A stretch of DNA of 64,000 nt, taken from NCBI GenBank assembly GCA_964017235.1, contig OZ024929.1, positions 106,625,793-106,689,792 of the forward strand. Reading direction: 5' to 3'. The notes below the pieces were generated by a model. It saw nothing but the letters and a program-made list of their open reading frames with translations, ran no database searches and was not told where the DNA came from. Within the stretch, counting starts at the first letter, position 1, and every line of letters starts with the position of its first letter. Of the stretch, positions 21,201 to 33,800 are shown one piece after another. A program made the position numbers and the translations under genes. Origin of the DNA: Sabellastarte sp. h YS-2021 (lineage: Eukaryota; Annelida; Polychaeta; Sabellida; Sabellidae).

Positions 21201-24200
21201 TTTGTTTTTCTTGCAGCCATTTTTTATATAATCATCCACTTTCAGCTTAATTTTATGTTTTTGGTTATAATATGTCCAAATACTGTCTGTACGTCATAAT
21301 ATATTTAAGTTTGTAAACGATCATGAAACCACAATCGTCATAAGGGATTATTCGAAGAACGTTTCGACGGAAAAATCAAAACCTCGACAAACTCTCGATC
21401 TGTGCAGTGTTTCGATTTTCTAGATCTCTCGTCTTTTCGCTTCATATATTTCCCGCATCGCCTTGTGTACTACGCGTTCTCGTATAATTTGGTCACCGCA
21501 GACTCCAAGAAAACCCGCGTTTGTAGGCGAATTAATGCGCGATCCTGCGGAAAACGCATCCTAGAAGCAACTCTGATTCCATGGCCATTCTCATGCTAAA
21601 TCTGGATCAAAATTGATTCTAATTTGGATTTGAATATATTGAGAATCAGCCCATGAACATTTCAGACAGAAAATTACCCTATATAACCAATGGTAGGCAT
21701 CTGACCATTATTAATTCAGAGATTTAATGGCTCCAACAAAGCTATAAATAGACACTACATCTCAATGCACACAAATTCAAGGCAATACATAGAGAATTTC
21801 CTCAAATGACTACAACCAAAAATATGGCAACACAAGAACTTGGAGAGTATAAACCTCCGCCAAGACCCAACACCTTCAATATTGCTTATGAGTACAATGA
21901 TAAAAACTTCAATTCCTGGATCCACACAGTGATCCCAATAACCAAAAACATTTAATCATTTTATTCCTTGTGGGACTGTTGTGGGTGGGTGGGTTTATTC
22001 AACTATGTCAGCACAGCAAGTTTATGTTCAGATAAGAGAAACCTCTTAAAACAGAAGAGGCATTTTGGTATAAAACTACAGAGAATTAAACATTTTTGAA
22101 GAGGTCAGAAAACCACCAAATCTGGAGCTATGGGTAAACTAAATAAACTACCATTGGACTAGATTATGGACTGAACACTACATTCTTTGTATTAGTCAGG
22201 CAGATTCTGAACTAGTGAGCACAAATCATACTAGTTGGTAAATATTTTGTTTCAAATAATCAACCATCACTTGTCAAATTAAAACTAGAATCAAATCATT
22301 CATTTTATACAACTTGCTATTCTTACAGGCAACAGTAGGCAGTGAGTGGTTTTCTGTGCTACTTGGTGTGGCTCCGACATCTTCTTCGACAGCCTCTAAA
22401 CTGTCACTCATGTGAAAACTCTCTGTAAAACACAAAACACACACATTGAAATGCATTAAAAAAAGTACCCAAAATTAAATGGCTAAATTTAAGTTTTTAT
22501 TTAGCTTCAACAATAAAGGCCATGTTTCAACATTGACAAGTGGACAGAAATTGTTTTCAACTTATACACTTTTGTTGCCCTTTTCATGAACACATACAAC
22601 CACTAAACTTGGGAAATTTTCTCACTAAAATTTATTTTGCACACTAATTCTATTTCCAAATATTCTCCCAAATATGTGATGCTATATGGTCAGTTGGCAA
22701 AACACCAATGGTCACTAAGAATAGTGGTGTGAACGATAAACCGGTAACTGGTTTTTCGTTTGTTTGTGGCAAAAATAACCAAATTCGCAAAGAATATTTG
22801 GGAACCAGTAATTGAAAACGTCATCATTTCAGACCACCTAATGGCTGATACTTCATCAAAACGACAAAAAATATACATATTTTGTAAAATATGTCACATT
22901 TTTACTTTATATTGAGCAAAAATCATGTTTACATACTTAATAATTTCTCGTGAAAGCACTTCCAGTTGCAAGTTCTGCCTCATGTACGTTGTGCGAATAA
23001 TTTTACTGCACATTAAAAAGCATACGAAATACCGGATTTCGTTCGTTTCAAAGCCCCGGTAACCTTTTTGATTTCTGTGAACAGTCCCACCACTAACTAA
23101 GAAACCCACCAGTTTCACTGCTGCAGTTCCCATCATAACCTGAATCCACAGTGTGCTGCCTTGTGTACTTTTTGTGCTCACTATTCTGAGCGCTGTAAGC
23201 CCCCTGACTGGTGTAGTGCTCATCACACTCTGTGGGCTGACGACTTATCCTGCTACTGGAGACGGCACCTAAATAAACAGGATTTAAAAAGGTTTTCTGT
23301 GATTGCAGTGTTATCATGCAATATGATGCATAGATGAACCCAGTTTGATAGTTCAATATTTAAACAAGCAATCAGTGACCGATATGAATCGGTCACATAT
23401 AGAGTTGGTACAGACATTGGTGACTGACAAGATAAGACAGGCAACAGAAAAAAATAGCATCAGAGATGCCCGTACCCCACAGCCTAGGGAAGTATTTTTA
23501 GCACCATGAGATACAGAAGTACTGTATCAGTACAAAGTTTAGGATACTTTCAGAGCACTCTCAGTTATATAAAGGTCCAAACAATGTTTAAATAGAGAAA
23601 ATAATGTCTAAGAGAAAGATAACACATGTAAAGATGAAGTATTAAAACAAGACAATTCAATAACAAGATGACAGCATTAATCAGTAAACTAAACATTACG
23701 AAACTCTTCACTTTTTCTACATCTGGCATGGCCGAATTATGGTTTAGATGTTTCGAATATTACCATGCATACAGAAGTGGTAATACATTCAATGAATGCT
23801 TATGTGTGGTGTTGGAGCAAAATCTGTGGGAAGTAGTAAAAGTAAAATTTTTAATGAATTCTAATATAACTTTAACAGTGCTTAATCTACATCAAAAGAC
23901 AGACCCAAAGGTGCAACAAGATTTTAAAGGTCAAGGTCACTACGACAAGGTCAAAGGTCAAATCAAGGTCACGCACAATCAAGGACGTTGCACACCTACA
24001 TCCCCTAACCAATGTCCCTACCAAGTATCAACTTCCTACACCTTACGGTTTCTGAGATATAGCCCGGACAAAATTTTATAGGTCAAAGTCACTACGGCAA
24101 GGTCAAATCAAGGTCAGACCATGACGTTGCACACCTACACCCCCTAACCAATGTCCCTACCAAGTATCAACTTCCTACACCTTACAGTTTCCGAGATATA

Positions 24201-27200
24201 GCCTGAACAAGATTTTATAGGTCAAGGTCACTACAGCAATGTCAAAGGTCAAATCAAGGTGAGACCATGACATTGCACACCTACACCCCCTAATCAATGT
24301 CCCTACCACGTATCAACTTCCTAGATAATACGGTTCCGAGATATAGCCCGGACAAGATTTTCAAACTCAAGGTCACTACGGCATGGTCAAAGGTCAAATC
24401 AAGGTCAGACCATGATGTTGCACACCTACACATCCTAACCAATGTCCCTACCAAGTATCAACTTCCTACACATTACGGTTTCTGAGATACAGCCTGGACA
24501 AACTTTTTCCCGCCGCCCGCCCATCCGGACATCATGGATGAAAACAATACCCTGACAGCCCTTAAGGGCTGTGGGGTAATAAGATAGATGCTTTAAAAAT
24601 AGAAGAAATAAAGGGGCCAGACAGTTTTATTCCAATTTTATGACTTTAGGGGGACCATAGCATCAGGATAATCCTTTGGTAAATCTAACTAGATTGGGCC
24701 AACTCGGCGCCAACATATCCCCAGACAGGTCATCACTCACGCCACAGGTTTTGATCGGGAATTTTTTAAAACATAATTACCCATTATTATATGAACTTCA
24801 GCACATCAATCTACTCTGTTTATATCTTCCCAAGGAAGATGGTGTATCCCCAGACACCGAATACATAACTCAAATTATATTTTCAATCTTCCTGCAATGA
24901 TAACTCTAAACCTATTTTCAAAGTATTTAAATGATTGATGATTGAATGTCCATTCTAAAATAATAATCCCAAAAGAGCATATCTGTTTCTATATTTGTTG
25001 ACAAATAAAATATTATTTTAACTCAACTCATCATACTTTTCAATCTTCCTTCAAAGTATTTAAATGATTGATGATTCAATGTCCATTCTAAAATTCATAA
25101 TCCCAAAAGCGCATATCTGTTTCTATATTTGTTCACAAATAAAATATTATTTAAAAAAAAATTATTTATATTATTATTTTATTATATTATTTTTAGAATT
25201 TGCAAATTGTTTTCAGTTATTCATTTCCTCTATACCTATATATGTGGTCCATATATATGCAACCTAAATATGTGACACAATCTCAGTTCTGACTCCCCTT
25301 TGTGTTATATGTAATGAAGCCCACTACCTCCCACCCCCACCCCTCTCCCCTTCTCCACACCTCTCTCACTATTACACAAGATCTGCAACCCCATTGAGTT
25401 CTTTGTTTCTCATCTGATATCATTAAATACCTTTGTTTATTTAGTGTCACTCAATATAGCTGGAGGTCCCAGAGGTGGGGATAAATGGTAAACAAACAAT
25501 CTATATAAAAGGGGTACTCAAATACAAACAGAATTGAGAATTTTAAGTATGTGATTATCAACTGAAATTAGTTCATAACTGTAGGAGCTGTGTCAAAATT
25601 AACTGAGGCAAGTTGAATAAAACTGGGCTAGTTGAGGGTTAAAAATCCCCTAGTTTTACTACATAAGGATATAATTTCATTAATATTGGGACTTAAAGCT
25701 CACTTAAAGTGTCCATTTTGTCTACTTGAATATGTTTAACCAGTTTCATTTTAAAAAGTTAAAAACTCAGCAAGCAGAGGTATAACACACAAAAATAAGT
25801 TCTTAAAAGACTAAGATAGCCATAACATTATTAATAATCAAAATTTAAATAGACAGGCATTTCCTTTGAAAAATTCAAAGATTTCAGCTCTATAACCCAC
25901 ATAGTTTGACAGTTACTGGGCTTTAAAGTGGCATAATGTCCATAAATTGGGTTTCTGTGGGCATTTTACAATTGTTAAAGAGACCTTAGCAATTAAACTA
26001 CAGATCTGAAACTTTTTGGGGGACATACATAACAAACAAAAATTATATATAATACAGTTTAAGACTTGTCACACTAAGCATTTCCAAATAACAGGGCAAA
26101 ATACGGAAAAAATGTCAAAAAAGGCACTTGGGCGAGTGTCTATGGCCCTCATACACAGGTTAAATGTCTACTAAAAACCTTGATTTTCGGCACATGTAAA
26201 AAGGACATAATAATGTATTCCCAGATGGGATTTCAGCTCCATCAATCACATAGTTTAACAGTCACAGGGCTTAAAGGTGGTAAAAAGTCCAAAGTCGATG
26301 TGGCTTTCAAATTAAAGCTTCAGACTTAAAATTTGTTACATACTAAGATTACACATAGAATATGTATCTAATAAAGTTTGAAACTTCTCAGACTTACCAT
26401 TTCCAAGTTACAGAGCAAAATATGTGAAAAATGTCTTAAAAGTGTCACTCAGGTGGGTGTTTAAGGTCCTCATACACAGGTTAAATGTCTACTTGAAGCC
26501 TTGATTTTTGGCACATGTAAAAAGAACATAATAATGTATTCCCAGATGAGATTTCAGCTCTATCAGTCACATAGTTTAACAGTCACAGGCCTTAAAATTG
26601 GCAAAAAGTCCAAATACTGGGTCTTTATGGGGCCTTCTAGAGACCTAAATGTGGCCTTTAAATTAAAGCTTCAGACTTAAAATTTGTCACATACTAAGAT
26701 TACACATAGAATATACATCTAATACAGTTTGAAACTTCTTAGACTTACCATTTCCAAGTTACAGGGAAAAATATGTGAAAAATGTCTAAAAATGGTCACT
26801 CGGGTGGGGATTTATGGTCTCATACACAGGTTAAATGTCTTCTTAAAGCCTTAATTTTTGGCACATATAAAAATAACATACTAATATCTTCCCAGATAGG
26901 ATTTGAGCTCTATCAGTCACATAGTTTGACAGTCACAGGGCTTAAAAGTAGCAAAAAGTCCAAATATTGGGTCTTTGGGAGCCTTTTAGAGACCTCAATT
27001 TGACCTTCAAAATTAAAGCTTCAGACTTAAAATCTGTTACATACTAAGATTACACACAGAATATATATCTAATACAGTTTGAAACTTGTCAGACTTACCA
27101 TTTCCAAGTTACAGGGAAAAAGATGTGAAAAATGTCTTATAAGGGTCACTCGGGTGGGTGTTTATGGTCCTGATACACAGGTTAACTGTCTATTAAAGGC

Positions 27201-27820
27201 CTAAATGTTGGGGCACATATAAGAAAACACATAGATATATTCCCAGATTATATTTAACTTAGATGAGAGACATAGTTTGAAAGCTACAGTGCTTGAAAGT
27301 GGCAAAAAGTGCATAAATTGGGTCTCTGTGGGCACTTTTGAGACCTTAAGTCGACCCCTTTGGGTAAACCTACAGCCCTAAAATTTTCTACAGACAAGGA
27401 TTACATATCAAAGTTATACCTAGCGCAGTTTGAGACTCATCAGAATTACCACTTCCAAATTATAGGACAAAATATATGAAAAGTATAGCAAAAAATCCCT
27501 AAGTGGGGGTATTTATGGGCCTCAAACACAATTTTCTCCTCAACTTAAAGTCGTGATTTTCGGCACATGTACTAAGAACATATTAATGTGTTGTCAGGTA
27601 AAATTTCAGCCAGCTGAGCATCATAGTTTGTGACCTACAAGGCTCTAAGTGGCCAAAAGTCCAATTTCTGACCTTAAGGTGGCCATAAGTTCTTTTTTAC
27701 TGGGAGTTTAAGGTCACCTTAAAATAGGGATCTTCCTTTGGGCACCCTTAACATGTGTACCAAGTTTGAAAAAAAAATATTAATTTGTTTTTGAGTTATC
27801 GCGTCCACAAGGAAATTTCT

Positions 27821-27857
<37 letters not shown>

Positions 27858-30800
27858 GACGGACCTGAATCCAATATATCCCCGACTTTCGTCTGGGGAT
27901 ATAAATATATATGCCAAGTTTGGTTGAAAAAAAGTGAAAAACTAAGTGAACTGGAGGGCTAAAACCCCCCCTTTTCGACATTAAGGTGACCTTGAGATTG
28001 CAGATACAGGGCTAAAAACTTCGGCATGTGAAAGATTATCAAAAAGTAGCTTAATAAGTTATTCCAACAAAATGCCGAAATCCTGAACGTTTTTGAGATA
28101 CAAAGTATCCATTTTTAAAAAATTTACGAAACTGAAATGTCTTCCATCTAGGCATCTATGGTCCGATTGATCAAAAATTCCTTTCCGACCTGCGGATTTA
28201 GGTCTAGAATGTACCTGATAAATTTTATAGCACAGGTGTGTGTCTTTTTTCCCGAAACGCGATGACAGGGTGTTTTTGAAAAATGCTTAAGGTTATCTTA
28301 AGTAGAGCTTAAGGTCTCCGCAAAGTATCCCAAAATTTTTTTCCGCCCCTATAGTTTTAAAGAAAGATAAGAAGGAAAGAAAAATTTGAAAGCCCAAGAA
28401 GTTATTCAAGGGAGACCATAATCCTCTGGCGGCGGTAATTAAACTTATATGAAAACGAATAAGCAAGTTATAAGCACTTTTAAGTTTGGCTATCCTCGTT
28501 TGACCTTGAAGGAGGGGCCCAAGGTCAAATCCGACCACACCAGATGATTCCCAGGCCATGATTTCCTATGTGTTGGTTTACCATCCCAAACCTCTAGGAC
28601 CAATAATAAGTGAGTTATAAGCACTTTTACGTTTGGCTTTCCTCGTCTGACCTTGTAGAAGGGTCCAAGGTCAAATCTGACCACATCAGAAGATTCGCAG
28701 CACGATTTTCCTTTGTTGTAATTTTCAAAGAAATGCCCGCAGCGGCCATCTTGTTTTTCAGAATGAGGCTAATTTCAGTCCCAGAGAAGTTTACCTCCAA
28801 TGAAGATATACTGCAAATTTGGTGAACCTAGGTGGTGTAGTTTTCCTCTGAGAGCGTTAACGCCGAAAATCTCTACACGTGGCTGTGGCGTAGCGAACGT
28901 TAAACCAAAGTATCCACCGGATGCCTCCGGCACACAAATACATGTATTTTGCAGCATTTACATCACTTATGTTGTAAAATAAAATGATTAATTTATATGA
29001 AAGATTATGGTTATTGATATTGATGAAGAGAAGAGCCTTTAATGAAAAATACGAGCTTTCATATCTAGGATTAAATTCATCCTTGATGAATTCTGTCTTT
29101 AGCTATAGCCAGCCCATATAGATCGTATCAGTAATTTAAGTTCAAAAGGGGGATCCCATCCTCGATGGAAATATTTCCAGAGATTATCAAACTTTAGTAC
29201 ATATTACGACATAACTGTGTCATACATTGTTATTTGACAGAAAATCAAACTCATATAATATAATGTAATACATATTGCTACTTGTGTTTGGAGAAATCAC
29301 TAATGGATGTATTACCTAAACGTCTCTTCCGATTTATTTTAATTTTGTTTGCATCCATATTTATCTTTTAAATGCCTACCATATGACCGCAATATTTTTG
29401 TCTGCTACCGAAGAATCTGTGTGCTCGATTCTGTCTCAACCAACAGAAAAATTCTTTACAGTTGAGTTCACGCATGCGCATTGACAACTCATCATCTAGT
29501 CAGCTATTCTCTTCATGCATTGGATCCGCATTTGGGTGTAGTAAACTTCTACTATATACCGCACTGTAGTTTCAAAATCGTGTCAGATTTTTAAACAAGA
29601 GGAGAGTGCCCGCACTGTGTCAGCTGACTGAGTGTTTTTGATTTGTGAAGGTAATAATGAGAGGATAGCATAATTATCAAGGAAAGTGCTGTACAGAAGT
29701 ACAGTAAATGGTAATTGAACAGCATGTTCAAAAGAAATTCTGAACCTGACAGAAAAGTTTTGCCCTGCAAATGGTATTATGAAGGAAAGTAACAAGGTAA
29801 CTGTTTAAGTGTAAAGAGTAGGTTAAAACATATTTAAAGAAATACTGAAAATCCAACCACACAAAAACATTCCCAGCCCATGATTTCCTATAGGTTGGTT
29901 TACCATCCCAAACCTCTAGGACCAATAATAAGCGAGTTATAAGCACTTTTAAGTTTGGCTGTCCTTATTTGACCTTGAAGGAGGGGTCCAAAGGTCAAAT
30001 CTGACCACACCAAAAGATTCCCAGCCCATGATTTCCTATAGGATGGTTTACCATCCCAAACCTCTAGAACCAATGATAAGCGATTTATAGGCACTTTTAA
30101 GTTTGGCTATCTTTGTTTGACCTTGAAGGAGGGGTCCAAGGTCAAATCTGACCACACCAAATGATTCCCAGCCCATGATTTCCTGTAGGTTGGTTTACCA
30201 TCCCAAACCTGTAGAACCAATAACAAGCGAGTTATAAGCAATTTTAAGTTTGGCTATCCTCAACTGACCTTGAAGGAGGGGTCCAAGGTCAAATCGGACC
30301 ACACCAAAAGAATCCCAGCCCATGATTTCCTATATGTTGTTTTACCATCCCAAACCTCTAAGACCAATAATAAGCGAGTTATAAGCACTTTTAAGTTTGG
30401 CTATCCTCGTTTGACCTTGAAGAAGAGGTCCAAGGTGAAATCGGACCACATCAACAGATTCCCAGCCCATGATTTCCTATATGTCTGTTTACCATCCCAA
30501 ACCTCTAGGACCAATAATAAGTGACTTATAAGCACTTTTAAGTTTGGCTATCCTCATTTGACCTTGAAGGAGGGGTCAAAGGTCAAATCTGACCACACCA
30601 AAAGATTCCCAGCCCATGATTTCCTATAGGATGGTTTTCCATCCCAAACCTCTAGGACCAATAATAAGGGAGATATAAACACTTTTCATGACTGACAAAG
30701 AAGCACCTGTGGCGGCCATCTTGTTTTTCAAAATGAGGCCAAAAATATTCCCAGTCAAGATTTTATAATGAGAAACATATCCTGCAAATTTGAGATCTCT

Positions 30801-33800
30801 ACATATAATACCCTTTCCTCTAGAGGGCCAACAAAAGTCCTTGCTTAAAGTCGAATAAACGTCCCTGGCGGCCATCTTGTTTTTCAAAAATATTCCCAGG
30901 CAACATTTTATGGTTATTAATATATTCTGCAAACTTGAGAAGGCTAGCTATAATATTTTTTTCATTAGAGCGGTAATGGTGAAATCTCTCTACACACTGC
31001 GGCTATCCAGTGGATACAATGATTTACTCAATAGTGAGAACCTGAAAGTAGCTATTGCTCAGCTATAGCATGACATAGAGGTCTGCAATTTCACTATGAT
31101 ATAACTGACCAAAAATTATGTGAATAACATATTTAAACAAAATACTCTAAATGTAATAGTTTTCAAGTTACAACTGATTTTAACAAAATACTCCAAATGC
31201 AATATTTTTCAAGTTACAATTGATTTACTCAACAGTCAGTACCTGAAAATAGCTATTGCTCAGTTGTGCCATGAGCTACAGGTCTGTAATTTCACTATGT
31301 TATAGCTGACCCAAAAGTAGCTGAATAACATTTACACAAATTTCTGTAAATGCAATAGTTTTCAAGTTATAAATGATTTACTCAACAGTGATAACCTCAA
31401 AGTAGCTATTACTCAGCTATGCCATGAGCTACAGGTCTGAAATTTTACTGTGTTATAGCTGACCCCAAAATAGGTGAATAACATATTGAAACAAAATACT
31501 GTAAGTGCAATAGTTTTCAAGTTATAAGTGATTTACTCAACAGTGATAACCTAAAAGTAGCTATTACTCAGCTATGCCATGAGTTTCAGGTCTGAAATTT
31601 TACTATGTTATAGTTGACCCCAAAATAGGTGAATAACATATTGAAACAAAATACTCCAAATGCAATAGTTTTCAAGTTATAAGTGATTTACTCAACAGTG
31701 ATAACCTAAAAGTAGCTATTACTCAGCTATGCCATGAGCTATATGTCTGTAATTTCACTATGTTATAGCTGACAAAAAAGTAGGTGGACAACATATTTTA
31801 ACAAAATACTCCAAATGCAATATTTTTCAAGTTACAACTGATTTACTCAACATACAGTACCTGAATATAGCTATTGCTCAATTGTGACATGAGCTACAAC
31901 TCTGTAATTTCACTATGTTATAGCTGACCCAAAAGTAGCTGAATAACATATTTACACAAATTTCTGTAAATGCAATAGTTTTCAAGTTATAAGTGATTTA
32001 CTCAAAAGTAATAACCTCAAAGTAGCTATTACTCAGCTATGCCATGAGCTACAGGTCTGAAATTTTACTATGTTATAGCTGACCCAAAAGTAGCTGAATA
32101 ACATATTTACACAAATTTCTGTAAATGCAATAGTTTTCAAGTTATAAGTGATTTACTCAACAGTGATAACCTCAAAGTAGCTATTACTCAGCTATGCCAT
32201 GAGCTACAGATCTGAAATTTTACTATGTTATAGCTGACCCCAAAATAGGTGAATAACATATTGAAACAAAATACTCTAAATGCAATACTTTCAAGTTATA
32301 AGTGATTTACTCAACAGTGATAACCTAAAAGTAGCTATTACTCAGCTATGCCATGAGCTACAGGTCTGAAATTTTACTATGTTATAGCTGACCCAAAAGT
32401 AGCTGAATAACATATTTATACAAAATTGTGTAAATGCAATAGTTTTCAAGTTACAAGTGATTTTACTCGTGATGGAAGTTACTGAAAAGCCCAAAAGTAG
32501 CTATTACTCACTTAGCTATTGAGACAGACACCCAAGTTACTCACCATGTTGTAGCTATGAAAAAAGTAGCTGAATAACATATTTTAACAAAATTCTCTAA
32601 AGGCAACACTTTTCAAGTTATAAGTGATTTAGTGCATGATTTCATGAATTTTAATGCATTAAAAATTATTAAAAAAATTTATTTAAAAAAAACTAATACA
32701 GATCCAGGTCTCATACTCACACAAGAGAATCTACCTCTGGCCTAGTACATATATGCAAGATATGAGAGAAATCCCTGCAATAGTCACTGAGAAAATTGTG
32801 ATCAAGTGTTGAAATTTTCACACTTTTGGTGGGGGTACCTCCCTTGTAACGTCTCTAGCAAACAGACGAAGAAACAGATTTGCATGCCTTGAACAATTTT
32901 TCATCCTCGATAGATAAGGTATCTTTTAAAAAAAACAGCATGTCTCTAGGCCTTGTAGTTTTGGAGAAGAAGTTGTTCACGCGGACGCGTACGCCCATGC
33001 CGCAGAGTGACGACATAATGTCAGCTGACTGACAAGTCAGCTGACATAAAAATTGTAAGATTCTTGCAATCTCGCAGTCTGGTAACATCTCTGCGCATGT
33101 CAAAAAAAAATTTGTTTACATATTTTTATTTAAGTGAAGAAAGAATGACAAAAAACCCAACGATCGTTTAATTAAAGTTATTCAAAACTAACCGAAAACG
33201 GCAATCAGCACTCGAAACGCTAGAAATTCAAGGACAAAGACTCGCAAAAAACACAGAGTATTATAGAGTTCGACGCGCATGTGTGCATCCAACTCTATAA
33301 AAACTAGACTAAGGACGCATCTGTGGCCAGATGCTGGATGTATCCACCGACAAAGGCCAACTAACATAGTTTAGAAGATAAACAGCATTTTTTGTTAATA
33401 AGCAAGCTGAAAGCACTTTTAAGTTTGGCTACCCTTATTTGACCCTGTAGCAGGGGCCCAAGGTGAAGTCTGACCACATCAAAAAATTCGCAGCCCATGA
33501 TTTCCTATAAGTCGTTTTCACATTGCAAACCTCTAGGACCAATAATAAGCAGGAGGGGCCCAAGGTCAAATCTGACCACATGAAACGATTTGCAGCCCAT
33601 GACTTCCTCTAAGTTGTTTTCATATTAATGAGTTATTTGAGAAATACTGGCTATCTGCAATACTTCTAGAGATAATTCGCATTTACTCATTTTGAGTAGG
33701 TGAATATTTAGCTACGGGTCTGAAACTTGAAAAGATTTGCAGCCCATGACTTCCTATAAGTTGTTTTCATATTAATGAGTTATTTGAGAAATACTGGCTA

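Noticed and set aside
23668-24081. 137-codon ORF as a gene
   Set aside because: Lies in the leader and first units of family G; sister copies at 53218 and 60330 have shifted or broken frames.
27796-27981. ORF with a poly-alanine run
   Set aside because: Reverse translation of the CGG microsatellite at the end of family A copy 2.
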